Below, piece by piece: positions 34,055-46,400 of a stretch of 64,000 nt of DNA. Positions within the stretch are counted from its first letter, which is position 1. Each line of letters begins with the position of its first letter. The notes beneath the pieces are model-generated. The model ran no database searches. It was not told the origin of the DNA and saw only the letters and a program-made list of their open reading frames with translations. The DNA comes from Adiantum capillus-veneris (lineage: Eukaryota; Streptophyta; Polypodiopsida; Polypodiales; Pteridaceae). A program made the position numbers and the translations under genes. The DNA lies in NCBI GenBank assembly GCA_014529385.2, contig CM043945.1:229112-293111 (forward strand), read 5' to 3'.

Positions 34055-34915
34055 CTACTCGCGCTCTGGCTGCCTCCTTTTGTTGCTTCCACTTGTCGAG
34101 ATTCTCGCACGCTGCTTTCTTCGCATTCTTCCAATCTTCTTTGGCCAGCCAATTTGGTCTGTTCCACTCATGCTTGATTGCTTTTGCACTTCGGAACGCT
34201 TGTGCTTGCAGTATTCGTGCATTCGAACCTTCATCACATCTTCATTGAAGCGATCATCCCGTGTTGGAACAGGAAACTTGTCATGAAGAATGCTGATGAC
34301 TCTGTCTTTTAAATCATTCGGTACTTCACTCCAGGTGTTTAGTATGTAGTGTCTAAACACCTGACAGCAAAGACCGTGCATGCGCGAAATCACCTTCTTG
34401 CCTTCATCATCCAAGATGATGCTGCCGCTGAAGTCGACAGAGTAAGGCAAGCCCTCTCGCCGCTGACGCATGAACTTGGGTGTCCTAGCAGGGGTCTCTA
34501 GCGGCGTGTCGACGGGGGTACGGGCGTCAGGGGTCTCCACTGGAGTCTGAGCCCCGAAGCGAGGAGTGTCCACTGGAGTGACTGCTGGAGGAGTAGCTAA
34601 CTAGTGGTGTGTAGCTGCTAGGAACGATAGTCAGTCACGCAAAACCTAGTGTCAACGGCAATGCCGTGGCTGGTGTTGGGGCGGGCAAAGAAGGGGAGGG
34701 TAAAGAGCCTCGTCGAACACGAGGCGGTGTCGAAGCATCACAGCGGCATCCCCACAACAACCGTTGCCACCACCACTAGAGCGCCAGTGCCTAGACAAGT
34801 GTGAAGATCGTCTCGTCGACACCGAAGCTTCGGAGCGTGCTGAATGCTCCGAAACAAAGGGAGATGCGGATGGAGTAGGAACACGCGATGGTGCGCTAGA
34901 GCGATGACGATCCAT
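34055..34915 (-). pseudogene. CACTA second protein, Transposase_24 (TNPA-like)
   Basis: A Ser/Arg-rich start (MDRHRSSAPSRVPTPSASP, 34915) and Pro/Thr repeats (TPVETPDARTPVDTPLETPA) precede a conserved domain: SRMHGLCCQVFRHYILNTW, VPNDLKDRVISILHDKF, and an R.HEYCKHKRSEV stretch. This fits the plant Ptta/En-Spm transposase family (PF03004), which is thought to bind CACTA subterminal repeats. A frame change or short intron between about 34573 and 34700 separates the N-terminal part. The domain end near 34055 is basic (RRKQRARISTSGSNKRRQ). Further exons may lie at 33700-34000. Confidence 0.75.
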
Positions 34916-35034
34916 GCACCACTGTCTCTGCTGGGGTGCAAAGAAGAAACAAACTCCTCATCATCCATACCTGCATTAAACACACAAACATTTAAACTTA
35001 ATATTGAATGAATGGAGTAGAAAACATGGACAAG

Positions 35035-35044
<10 letters not shown>

Positions 35045-35109
<65 letters not shown>
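35045..35109. repeat. (GA)n microsatellite with GATA start
   Basis: GATAGATAGATA followed by about 55 bp of GA. Confidence 0.95.
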
Positions 35110-35112
<3 letters not shown>

Positions 35113-35299
35113 GAGGTGCTTGTCATCCTTGCTTGTGAGAACATACCTAGAGCATACATACCTGGAGTGGACGCAAAGACCATTAAATACAATGATGCAA
35201 TGACGCATATAAATACAATGACACAATGATGCAATGACGCGTTCTTCTTCTATTCAACTTGAGTGATGGAAGAGGCAAGTCGATAACTCAGAATTTTCA

Positions 35300-35344
<45 letters not shown>

Positions 35345-35361
35345 ACAATCAAATCTTGCAG

Positions 35362-35449
35362 TCAAAAAACCAGGTGGTGGAGCTGTATGTGGCCATGGAT
35401 TGCCCAGGATGTGAGCGCAAAATCAAAAGAGCGTTATACAACATGGAAG
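35362..35449 (+). pseudogene. Captured HMA-domain exon, copy 1
   Basis: An 88-bp exon between a TTGCAG acceptor and an AAG|GTACTT donor. It encodes VVELYVAMDCPGCERKIKRA, the start of a heavy-metal-associated domain with the metal-binding CxxC (CPGC). This matches plant HIPP/HPP metallochaperone-like proteins, whose first HMA exon also ends near N-M-E-G. Only this exon was captured; the rest of the domain is absent. It lies on the plus strand, opposite to the transposase genes, so it could yield antisense or chimeric transcripts. Confidence 0.8.
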
Positions 35450-35628
35450 GTACTTAGAGAGCCATAGTTTTTACAAAACGGAGAAAAATTGTTCAATACG
35501 GAGAATCGTACAAGAACTTGAAGGTGCTTATAGCTTTGGAATGTTCAAAGGCTAGCAGCAATAGAACGTGTTCTTCTTCTATTCAACTTCAGTGATGGAA
35601 GAGGCAAGTCGATAACTCAAAATTTTCA

Positions 35629-35629
<1 letters not shown>

Positions 35630-35722
<93 letters not shown>
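35630..35722. repeat. (GA)n microsatellite beside HMA copy 2
   Basis: About 90 bp of uninterrupted GA ending 18 bp before the exon acceptor. The equivalent tract in unit 1 is 35304-35342. Confidence 0.97.
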
Positions 35723-35723
<1 letters not shown>

Positions 35724-35740
35724 ACAATCAAATCTTGCAG

Positions 35741-35828
35741 TCGAAAAACCAGGTGGTGGAGCTGCATGTGGCCATGGATTGCCAAGGATGTGAGCGCAAA
35801 ATCAAAAGAGCATTATACAACATGGAAG
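35741..35828 (+). pseudogene. Captured HMA-domain exon, copy 2
   Basis: Same exon as copy 1, with LHVAMDCQGCERKIKRA (CQGC). The CxxC and both splice boundaries are kept. It overlaps nothing in the TNP2 gene, which ends just beyond at about 35893. Confidence 0.8.
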
Positions 35829-35892
35829 GTACTTAGAGAGCCAGAGTTTTTACAAAACGGAGCAAAATTGTTCAAATACAATATTTATGGCT

Positions 35893-38062
35893 TTAAGAGA
35901 TCTCTCTCTCATCCTCGCATAGCTCAGCATAACTTCCTGTATCTATATAGAGCTCTCCGTTTAAACAGATGTCCTCCATTTCATTTTGTAGATCCTCTGC
36001 ATGCACCCCATAGAGAGTAGCAGCTTGATGTTCGTATGGTATGGAGTCTACTTTGATCTCCTTTTGTGAGATCCATTGCACCAACTTCGCAAGTTTGTAG
36101 ATTGTGTTACGAACGTCAAGAGACAAACATCCCTCAATGGCAACCGGTAAAATAAACTGCAAAACACGTACAACAATGATATTAAAGCCCACACATGAAT
36201 TTAATATACAATTCCCACTATGACATATTCCACTATGAACCTACCTGACACATTTTATGCCAGTCATGTGATTTCAAACCAGTAAGCTTTCCTTGTTTAG
36301 TAAAACACGTTTGGAGCGAGTGCATTACGCCAGTGGGGGTCCGCAAATATTGAATGGTCTCTTTTACTTTGAGTTCTTGGGCTCCTGTGAAAATCCATGG
36401 TGCTTTAGGGAGTTTTATCGATCCATCGAACGTTGTTTGCAGCCAATATTGCTCCATACGATCCACATTTCTAAGTTCAACTCTGGCTCCCAAAGTATCT
36501 TTCTTGCCGGTCAGATGGTCCCATAGTAGATTACCCACATTCTTGAATATGTGCATTGGATCGAGCAAGTAATTGATCATGAGTCGGGGCCAATATGGTA
36601 ACTCGTACCATAGAGATAGTCTCTTCATCCCTGGGGGCAATCCGTCATCAAACATCTCCTTCTGCTCAAACCATGCTTGTGCAGACATCCTCGGTGGCTC
36701 TCTTTCCAAAAAGCCACCGCGTAACACATGATTCTATGGAAGATACGCTTGATGAACTTCGTAGATTTGCTTCTTCAATGAGGGCGCCCTACGTGCATTC
36801 AGTCTAAGTCCACATGTGACACATGCTCTGTATCCGCTTGTTTGAAGCCCTGCATGTATACACATGATAATAGATCAACTTGAGAAAAACCAAGATTTAC
36901 AGTGTCTGAGTGAGGAGTGTAAATAGATCACCTGAGCATTCTGTTAGTCCGGGATAGTCATGCATGGTCCACATTAGAATGCCTTTGATCAAAGCATTCC
37001 GTCGACTTGTGTGTTGGCTCATATCCACCACTTCTATGCCAATCCACAATTGTTGTAGCTCTTCCAATAGTGGATGAAGATACACATCTATATTCTTCAC
37101 TTTATATCGCCCCGGCACAATCAAGCTTAGCCATAGGTGCCCCTTCTTCGTAGTCAACCACGGGGGAATGTTGTAGTTGACGATGACAATGGGCCATACA
37201 CTGTAAGATGTTGATCTTTGACCAAATGGATTTACGCCATCCATAGCCAGGCTTAAGCGTAAATTCCGAGTTTCCCTGGCAAAATCCGACCATGTTCCAT
37301 CTATATGTTTCTAGGCTGTGCAATCTGCAGGAATCCGTAGCACACCATCCGAAGATTTATTCTCCTCATGCCATGATGTAGGGAGGCCATGGACTTACAT
37401 TTGAAGAAATACTTGATGCGAGGAAGCAGAGGAAAATGTTGCAAAAGCTTTTGCGGAACTTTTGTTCCATGGAGATCTACTCGATATCTCTCGGAATCAC
37501 ATTTCGGACACTTCTCCATGTCTATGTATTCCCCTATGAAAAGAATGCAGTCATTAGGACAAGCGTGGATCGAATTGTAATCCATCCCCAAGTTTCGCAA
37601 AATCTTTCTTACTTCCTCTCGGGAATCTGGCTTCACATTATTAGCTGGTAGTATGTGCTCTTTGAGCAATCTACACAACATAAAAATACGGTACAATTGT
37701 GTAAAAATCTATCAGATCATTATATAGTTAGAGTTTTATTAAAGTAAACTAATTGTAATAGATCACCTGAAAAGCGTTGTGACGCTAATGTTACTCCATC
37801 CAAACTTTGCCTGCGTGTTGAGAAGAACTAGGAGTGCTTTCAATCTAAACACACGTGCTCCATTATACAATGGCGAATCGGCTTCACTTTTCATATCATC
37901 ATAGATAAGCCTTTCTGAATCTATGATCGTCTTGATCATTTCATCAATCTTGGGCTCAAACATTGCCTCGTTGGTAATGTGGTCTGCATGATCATCCCCC
38001 GAGCTGTCAAAGGCTACATCTTGTGGCCTCACATATGCTGCTTGACCAAAGCGCCTTCGCAC
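35893..38062 (-). pseudogene. CACTA transposase, TNP2-type (Transposase_21)
   Basis: Five minus-strand pieces in the TNP2 order. 38062-37763: N-terminal region. 37696-37301: MDYNSIHACPNDCILFIGEY, CPKCDSERY and KVPQKLLQHFPLLPRIK, the zinc-binding and core start. 37244-36897: DGVNPFGQRSTSYSVWPIVI, NYNIPPWL and the LTxxDYPG-like MHDYPGLT. 36727-36233: LMINYLLDPMHIFKNVGNLL, the domain carrying the conserved D.MH. 36192-35893: C-terminal part. Gaps between pieces (about 60-170 bp) may be introns, since splice-like junctions occur, or decay. The protein cuts CACTA ends together with the TNPA partner. The 37323-37244 junction reads into another frame, so at least one disruption is likely. Confidence 0.9.
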
Positions 38063-38197
38063 ACGTCTATTGGGTTATAAGATTGCTGCTAGTTGGCCAG
38101 CGTCAGAGTCCGACGAGTTATAATTGGCAACAACTCGATCTATATTAGATGGATTGAACTCGCCAAATTTGCCAAGTTTAATATCCCTAGGTGCTGG

Positions 38198-38430
38198 GAT
38201 AATCCCGTCTTGATGCAAACTCTTGCTGTGTCACTTTGCTGCCACCGCCTATCTGGATTGGTCGTCCTCTCCTCCCTGATACCCCTCCACTCCTCTCCTC
38301 ATGTAGTTGCGCATGCGTCTCCTCATCCAAGCATAATCTCTGGTATCGAGGAGGAGAGGACGACCAATCCAGACAGGCGGTGGCAGCAAAGTGACGCAGC
38401 AAGAGTTTTCATCAAGACGGGATTATTCCA
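38198..38430. repeat. Inverted repeat (hairpin), arms ~87 bp, loop ~57 bp
   Basis: The left arm 38198-38284 (GATAATCCCGTCTTGATG...TGATACC) pairs with 38342-38430 (GGTATC...CATCAAGACGGGATTATTCC) with few mismatches. It sits upstream of the TNP2 start on the minus strand. It may be a foldback insertion or a small-RNA source. Confidence 0.85.
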
Positions 38431-38929
38431 TCACCTGAGGAGTGGCGGCTGGGCCAGCTTCGAGGAGGATTTTGTCCCATCACCTGCATCATGGATCGAC
38501 GGGGTGGAGAGGTGAGAGTATTAAACTCTTGCATTGAAGTATTTTTATATGTGAGGCCCATTCACATCTACACAACTGTTGTATGCGGCCCATCATTTGC
38601 TTTCCCTCAGGGGTCATAATGGTCTCATCCGACATACGATTGATGAGGTAGGCGTATCACTTTGGCATGTCCCTCCCGTGAACTATAGCAACCCTGTCCC
38701 GTGAATGCTCATCATCCAGGCCTCTAGGTGACCCCGACGCAGTGTTCGAGTCACTCCTAAGCATCTCGGAAACAATGATCGAGACACCGGCCACTCTCAA
38801 ACGCGTAGGCAGTATAATCCTTCGGTGTACTCAAAGTAAACCTAAATCTAATCTAATCTAACTTAAATAAACCTAAATCTAATCTAACGTAAATCTAAAT
38901 GTACCCTTATCTTAAACGATAAAAAGAGG

Positions 38930-39230
38930 AAAATGGTATAACCTTTCTATCACCCAAGTGTGGTAGATTGGTTATGCCATTTCCCTCTTGAATAACAGGT
39001 CTTGAGTTCAACTCCTCGTCAGCTAGATCTTTAGGTCTTTAAGTAGTTTCCTACGACGTTAAATTAAACTCTCTTCTTCTCGGGTGTGTGTGTGTGTGGG
39101 TGTGTGTGCACGCCAATAAAAAAAGGAGAAAAATGGTATAAGTTTTCTATCACCGAAGTGTGATAGATTGGTTATGCCATTTTCCTCATGAATAACAGTT
39201 CTTGAGTTCAACTCCTCCTGGGATAGTTTC
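38930..39230 (+). repeat. Two copies of a tRNA-like ~110-bp segment
   Basis: ATGGTATAACCTTTCTATCACC through CTTGAGTTCAACTCC occurs at about 38932-39018 and again at about 39133-39215. The pattern GATTGGTTATGCC plus GAGTTCAACTCC resembles A and B boxes. It is also in both palindrome arms. Confidence 0.5.
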
Positions 39231-39249
39231 CTATGATGTTAAGACTCTC

Positions 39250-39760
<511 letters not shown>

Positions 39761-39769
39761 GAGCGCGCA

Positions 39770-39976
39770 TCGAAAACTCAGATATGAGATCTGAGTTTCC
39801 GGACGCTCTCGGTTTTTTTTTTAGCCTTGACGGCGTCGCTATAGGCATCGCTATGGGCGTCGCTAAGTTACTTGTAACTTATCTCCGCCCATAGCGACGC
39901 CTATAGAGACGCCGTGGTTTTTCACATTTGAGCATCGCACTACGAGCGTCGCTACCATTAAGTACCTCTTGTAGTG
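39770..39976 (-). mobile_element. CACTA 5' terminus with hairpin and subterminal repeats
   Basis: Starting from 39976 on the minus strand: CACTACAAGAGGTACTTAATGG, then GCGACGCTC/GCGTCGC repeats and a long inverted pair around TTACTTGTAACTT. Then comes the hairpin formed by AAACTCAGAT and ATCTGAGTTT near 39775-39797. Nearly the same as 828-1030. Confidence 0.85.
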
Positions 39977-40129
39977 TTCCAAAATGGATGACTATTCCAT
40001 TTGGTGCACAATACTCCGAAGTAAATTGACAAGTCTTACTTGGTGCTTGGGAGATGCATATTTTTGAAATTTGTGCACAATAAAAGAAATGGAGTCATAT
40101 AAGACAAAATAATTGTACATTATATACAT

Positions 40130-40360
40130 TTACATGTGCTTACTCAAGTAAGTCATTGTAAGCCTTGACAAGGTATATACTATTCTTAAGTTGGATTCCT
40201 TGAATCCATCTAGCATCTTCAAAATTGTAATTCTTGAAGTTAATAAGATATCGTTAGATAATCTTACCATCTCCCAAGACCTTTCCTTCATGTTGTAGGA
40301 TAGACACGGGTTGGAATACCTCTTCTTAACCTTCAAATTTTGGAGGATCGTCATTGACGG
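40130..40360 (-). pseudogene. Gypsy chromodomain-like C-terminus
   Basis: In one minus frame the translation contains YLINFKNYNFEDARW, the aromatic-rich chromodomain pattern (YLVKWKGY...E.TWE) seen at the end of plant chromovirus integrases. Frame changes interrupt it. The same segment lies at 18590-18850. Confidence 0.6.
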
Positions 40361-40770
40361 CTTCTTGAGGTGGCTCTCCTTTGTAAGGCTTAAGTAAGCT
40401 CACATGGAAGGCATTGTGTATGAGACAACGATTGGGCAACTTCAATTGATAAGCCATCTCATTGATTGGCTTAAGAATTTGAAAGGGACCATAGTATCAT
40501 TTTGCTACTTTATTGTAATACTTTTGGTGTCCCATAGGATTCTTGCCCGAGGTATGCCTTAATCAAGCTTTGAAAAACTTGAGCAAGACCCAATCATCTT
40601 ACTTGAACGTCAAGGATCTTCTGATTATTAGCAACAGACTTTTGTTTTTGTTGAGAGATAAATATAGCTTCTTTAATCTTTTGAAAAGTTTCTTTAAATC
40701 TTGACTATATTCATCAACAGCAAAGATCTTCCCATGTAGTTTGAGTAGAAAGGGATTTTGGATCTTCTTC

Positions 40771-41172
40771 TCATTGAGAACGTTGATCTACTTCCATAAC
40801 GTGAGCTTTTAGTAGATCAAGGATCATGGAGTTGGCTATTTCACTTTGGGCATTTGTTTGTGCGTGATAGGTCGAAGAGAAATTTAATCTACTACCTAGA
40901 GTTTCAAAGAGACCCTTCCAAAAATTATTGGTCATTTGAGGACCTTTATCTAGAATAATGGATGTAGGCAAGTCATGGTACTTGAAAAGTTGTGATATGA
41001 AGAGGGTTTTCATTTGATGTGCCTTAATAGTCTTTTTGACATGTATGAAATGAGCTTGTTTACTGAACCTATCAACTATAGTCCATATTCTTGTATTTTC
41101 ACGGATAGACTTGGGCAATCCAAAGATAAAATCCATGGATATGCTCTCCCATGGTGAGTCAAGGATTGGCAA
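40771..41172 (-). pseudogene. Gypsy integrase core
   Basis: 133 residues: PWESISMDFIFGLPKS (first catalytic Asp), TIVDRFSKQAHFIHV, SIILDKGPQMTNNFW (second Asp) and YHAQTNAQSEIANS (Glu). All three acidic residues of the D-D-E triad can be recognised, unlike the copy at 19510-19950. It is followed by stops. Confidence 0.85.
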
Positions 41173-41295
41173 TGGCTAGAGTAATCCGTGTTGCTTTTGT
41201 CAATCATATTTTGTGTTTTGGCATATAACATACTTTGAAACATAGTCTTGTAGGTTTACTTTCATGGTAGGCCAATAGAAGTATGTTTCTACTCC

Positions 41296-41541
41296 TCATA
41301 GAGTAGATTGAATCCTTCTATGCCCCACATAAGGAGGAGCATGAGAATCATATATTACTTTCTCATGAAGCTGTGAGTGATTGACACATAGCGTATGGCC
41401 GTAGAGAAGACAACCATCTTGCAAGGTAAATGGCTCTTCTTTCTTCCCTAACGCAAGGGTAGAAATTACATTTTTAAAATCTAGATTAGTAGCATACTCA
41501 TCTATCATAGAAGCTAGATCATTGTGAGTTGCTATTGTCAT
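41296..41541 (-). pseudogene. Gypsy pre-integrase H2C2 segment
   Basis: DGCLLYGHTLCV, then HEKVIYDSHAPPYVGHRRIQ, matching the histidine part of the H2C2 zinc-binding region (H...H.. GH.G). The cysteine half lies in another frame near 41220. Confidence 0.8.
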
Positions 41542-42103
41542 AGGAATTACCTTTAGCCATCATGAAAGTGCATAAGCCACTTGGTTGTGCTTTCCTATAA
41601 TGTGAGCAATATGAAAATTGAATTGCAAAGAAAATTTGCTCACCTCATTTGTTTGTCAAAAAGCTGGGTTTGGATCATGAAGCATTTGAGACTTTGTTGA
41701 TCCATAGTAGAATAAATGGACTCCCCAAGATATAATGCTTCCATGTTTCTAGGGCATGTAGAACATATAATAGTTGTTTTTCATAAATGCCCAATGTTTG
41801 CTCGTCACAATCTCCTACTCTCATATGCTATGGCATGCCCTTCTTGAAGCAATTTCCACATGCATCGCATTGGACCCCAAAGGGCTTTGTCAGATCCGAT
41901 AAAATAAGCACAGGTTAAAATTTTGTTTGAGCGTCACAAAATTGTTTTGCTCCATTTTAGTCCATGCATACTTACTTTTCTTTTTGGTTAGGTCATGAAG
42001 TGGACCGGCTATTAATGAGAATTTTTATGTAAAGCGCGTATAGTATGTACACATACCAATGAAGCTTTGTAACTCATGTAAATCCATTGTTTTAGCACAT
42101 TCT

Positions 42104-42740
42104 TTAGTTACTTCTAGCTTTGTGGGGTCCATACAGATACCAAATTTGAGAGATAAAATGACCCAAATATTGAATTTCTTGCAAGAAAAATTCATTTTTC
42201 TTTTGATTAATGAAAAGCTTATTATCTCTCAAAGCTTGAAAAACTACCTGGAGGTGTTTCTTGTGTTCCTCAAGAGATTTGGAGTAGATAATTATATCGT
42301 CAAAAATATACTCCAATAAAGTTGCGATATGGTTGAAAGATTTTTCCACCATGCAATTCAAAGTGGCTGAAGCATTTCTCAATCCAAACGTAATATGGAA
42401 AGAAGTCTTTAAAATATCTTCATTGACTATCATTATTTGATGATAACCACTTCTAGGGTCAATCCTACTGAAGTAGGTAGACCCTTGTAACTTATCAAAT
42501 AGATCTTAGTACCCGAGGCACGATAAATCTATTTTTAATTGTGATTCTATTTAGGGCTTTATAGTCTACGCACATGAAATAAGTACCATCTTTATTTTGC
42601 ATTGATAGAATGGCGAGAAAAATGGGGATGAACTAGGCCTTGCCATCCCTTTTTATACCTGCTCATTAACTTGCCTCATAATCTCCTCTTGTTTAGCTTG
42701 AGAGACTCTATAAGGAGGCTTGGGAGGTGAACTTCATGGT
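42104..42740 (-). pseudogene. Gypsy reverse transcriptase remnant
   Basis: The piece 42433-42104 contains FHITFGLRNASATLNCMVE and LEYIFDDIIIYSKSLEEHKK, the RT catalytic box with FDD in place of VDD, then the thumb GHFIS. Upstream (about 42480-42740), in other frames, lie the palm start and the fingers. It is broken by several frame changes. Confidence 0.85.
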
Positions 42741-42747
42741 AAAAGCT

Positions 42748-42999
42748 CTATGGCATGGTCGTCATCCCCTCGTTTTGGAGGTAACTCTCCAGGTATGTAT
42801 CAATGAAAACATCTTGGAATTGGTTTACGAAATTAGATAACTCTAAATCTTCTTGATTTCCATCATTGTTATTTGGTAAACCATTAGTGTCATTCATAGA
42901 CTCTCTAGCAAAAATCATGTACACGGAAATTGATCTTTTCATTGACTTGTCAAAAGCTTGTGTATGTATAAGGGGTATTGTGTTACTTGTCTCTTGCAT
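42748..42999 (-). pseudogene. Gypsy protease-RT linker fragment
   Basis: LSNFVNQFQDVFIDTYLESY matches the usual F.D.F...P start before gypsy RT, followed by QNEGMTTMP, close to the usual LPP.R...H motif. Confidence 0.7.
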
Positions 43000-43029
43000 C
43001 TATATACATATCTGTCTCTCTATACTTAG

Positions 43030-43345
43030 AAGTATATTTTCCTCTCAAGAAATTTCATAGAGGCAGCCATGTGATTAAACCATGGTGTCCCTAGAATTAC
43101 ATCTTCATGTTTGAGAGGAGAGATAAAGAAGCTTTTTTTTTCCACATAACTTTGGACATGGAGTCTCAATCTCCCAATCAAGGGAGTGACCTAGGCTTCT
43201 TGTCTCTTGAAAGCCCCATCCACCTTCAAAGTATCCCCCATTTCACAAGCTTGTATCCCTAAATTGGTGGCTAGCTCAATTGACAGGAAATTAAGAGTTG
43301 AGCCAAGATCAAAGAGGATAAAAGCATCGTGTTCTCTCACCTTTA
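43030..43345 (-). pseudogene. Gypsy retropepsin remnant
   Basis: In one minus frame the sequence gives FILFDLGSTLNFLSIELA, then HVQSYVEKKSFFISP and HEDVILGTPWFNH. That is the fold of a retroviral-type aspartic protease, with the active-site D-S-G changed to D-L-G. The D-V-I-L-G flap end is kept. Positioned correctly upstream of RT. Confidence 0.7.
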
Positions 43346-43440
43346 GGAAAGTGATGACCCTTTGCAATGACCATCCTCGTTTGGAGCTTCAATCATAGAC
43401 GCTCTAGGCATTAGGAAGGGAATGGGGTATAGAGTGGCCT

Positions 43441-46400
43441 CTTTATTTGCCATGGGATTAAAAATGAGATTAAGGAATGAGCAAATGGGAGACAGCCATG
43501 TGGACTGAAATGGTGGGTGTGGCAGGCTCTAAAACTGAGTGGTCAAACTTATAGGCCTAGAGATGGAGGGGTATTTTCTTTATTAATAAAATGAGAAAAT
43601 AAGAAAATTTGAACCTTTTCCATAAAGTTGGGGTAAAAGCCCACTCTTTATCTCTCTAGAGGCTATTGAATCCCCCCTCCCTCCCTAAAAAGAGGTCTTT
43701 CAGAAAACGTGCTGACATTCTCTCTCTCCTCTTTACTCTCTCTAAGACTGCTACATCTATTCTCTCTCCTCTTTAGCTATGAAACCTACATCTTCTTCTT
43801 CAAGCCCACTTTTCCCTCCAAATGCCTATTGCAATAGAGGTTTAAAACCTCCCTTCTCCATTGATCACTCAGCCTTACCTTCACACCTCTACAGAAAGTT
43901 GTAGATCTACAACATTGGATACTTCTAAGGTATCTTTACCAACACTTCCCTTCTCCATTGATAACGCAGTCTCACCTTCACACCTCTATGGAAAGCTGTA
44001 GATCTACAACACGACTGCTTCTGGACTATCTTCATCAACACCTTCTTTGGTCCTTCTTCCTTATCTAGGTGTTAAGGTGAGGTTGATCACTCAACCTCAC
44101 CTTCAAACTTCTACATGAAGGTATAGATCTGAAGCTGTAACTGCTTCTTGAGTATCTTCATCAACACCTTACTCAGTCCTTGTTCCTAATCTAGCTCTGA
44201 AATGATCTCTACTCACTCATCCACATCATTTTGGAGGTTTGGATAGGGGCATTGTTGGGTAAGATTATTAGGCTTATGCATTGGTAAGGACAGTGAGCTT
44301 GATTCCATCTTTCATGTAGAGATTTGTAGCAATGCCATTGTTTGTTTTTGTATACATCGTAGCATTTCTCATTAGGCCACACTAATAAAAACTGTGTATA
44401 TGAACTAATCTTCATTTTTGTCAAAGCATGTGTTGCATTGATTTCATGGCTTCTTTAGGTGCTTGTCAACATGGGAGTTTAATTGACTCAATAAGTTGCA
44501 CCAATGTGCAAGACAATAGTAGTTCTTCACTTGCTATCATGATTAAAAATTATTTAGTGGGTGAAAATGCGGCTAAGTTCATGCTGTTTACACAAACATA
44601 TGGCTTCTCAGACACATCACTGGAATGGGGGATCATGGGTTTCAAGAAAATTCAAGATGGCAAGCGTCTACCAAAGGTAAACCATGTGTATATAGCTTCT
44701 CTATTGGTGCTTGACATGTCTTTGCCTCAACCTAGGTTTCTTGCAAACTGCACATGTTCTCCTTCTATTTAAATGTTTTGGATTGTACCATTTATGCTTT
44801 TACCTCAATATATGCATAATATTGTGTATTTTCCTTTCATATATTTTTCATATAAGTATGCAGAGTGGGAGTCAATGGAATCTCTTATAGACAGCTTTGA
44901 AGCTATTTATGTGGACATTGGCAAGTTTTTATATGCTGTTGGATGCATGTCTAACCTCACCATCCTATCTTATTGCAGTATTAGCGAGAATCACGATTAA
45001 TTTGTCAAACTATGGGACGAAGCTAACTCGACTAGTGCATAGAGGCTACAAGAGGTTGTTAATCTCTCGGAAAAAAACTAACAACTTGCACCTAACTAAA
45101 GCTACACTCAAGTGACTGAAATCACTAAAAGCCAATCGGTCATCGGCAAACAATTCACATCCGTTACAACATCAAACGAAATCCAAACGTAACGAAACTT
45201 CTAGGAAAAGTTTATAAGACCTAAGCACACATGCCTATGGTCTCAAATCCCACTTTAGGTCAAGTTCCAAAATCGCGATTATTAACAGCAGTGGATTTTT
45301 GACCTAGTCGTTTTTGACCCAGAATGCATCTAAATGCTTAGCAATGATGCCTCAATACCCTGCCTATGCTTAGTTTTTGATTTGAACATGTAAAATCCTA
45401 TTTATGATGAAATTAGGCCACGGGTCGACAATGCCAAAAGCTACAAAATATTGTGAATGGCTTATGTCAATGCGTAGAGCTCTTACCTGCGGTTGCAATG
45501 CAACAAACGCATTCGCAATGTGACAACCGGAGAGGGAGTAGGAAGTGCGAGAAGAAGAGAAGTGAGTGCCGTTAGCTCACGCTGTGTATTTCTTATTTAA
45601 AAAACTTAATAAAATCTTTACAAAGTTGGCTTTTATACCTTATCCAAGGTCTAAAATGTGTAATGTCCGGTGCCCAAGACCTTTGAGACTCCACACTTAT
45701 TGTATCTACAACCTAGGTACACTGAGTGACCTATGCTTTACATCTTGGAACTCTTATTGAGCCCATAACATGTGAACAATATTACAATGGCTTGAAATAA
45801 ATCGGGAATTTACAATACGTGACCATATTGGAAAAACATGGAAAATGTGTAACTCCAATCTTTATTGCTTCTTTGCATTCATCATCGATGTGCATTCGTA
45901 CGTCTTTGGTCTTTAGCAGATTCTATTAACTGACGTTGAATCAGTTAACATTTCCCTCTTCGGATTTTAGTGCCCGTCCTCCGGCACTGTTGAAAATTGT
46001 CCGTGGAGGTTGTGGAAGGTTTTTGATTGGTTGTTGATGGGCTGATTGTCTTCATATGTCATTGGATCCTTTGTGATGTTCAATTTGCTGCAGCATCTTC
46101 ATTGGTTCAAATATGTCTGATGTGAGAGATGATGTTGCATTTGGCCATTGTAATAGCATAATGAGGAGGCTTCTATTTATTTAAGTATGTACAAGGGAAA
46201 TAGAATGACGAGGTTCTAAATTAGGGTCTAATACCTGGATGACCAAAGGGAAAAAACCCATTGGGAAAAAAGTACCTTTGGGATACGTGCATTATTGGAG
46301 TACTTATTAGCACGAGAAATATTAATAAAGTACTCAAGGGATTATTTGCTGATAAATGTGGAATTAAAAAGGTAGCAAATATGAGAAGGTAGCATGATGA

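Larger units (their letters stand above)
35239..35840 (+). repeat. Tandem duplication containing a captured HMA exon
   Basis: Two units start GTTCTTCTTCTATTCAACTT (35239 and 35570). They share GAGGCAAGTCGATAACTC, a (GA)n tract (short in unit 1, about 90 bp in unit 2) and an HMA exon. They differ at few positions, so duplication is recent relative to the element. The spacer 35460-35568 belongs to unit 1 only. Confidence 0.9.
39977..43440 (-). mobile_element. Gypsy internal region resuming after the CACTA insertion
   Basis: Continues the gypsy sequence broken at 33062; TTCcaaaatggatgactattcca matches TTCcatactggtgactaattcca near 18235 in the sister element. Gene order on the minus strand is protease, RT, RNase H, pre-integrase, integrase, chromodomain-like end. 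Gag, primer site and 5' LTR are missing, so it is 5'-truncated near 43440. Confidence 0.8.

Noticed and set aside
44428-44772. Possible PPR-type host gene
   Set aside because: ASLGACQHG-like residues suggested a PPR fragment, but no repeated 35-residue pattern or second motif is present.
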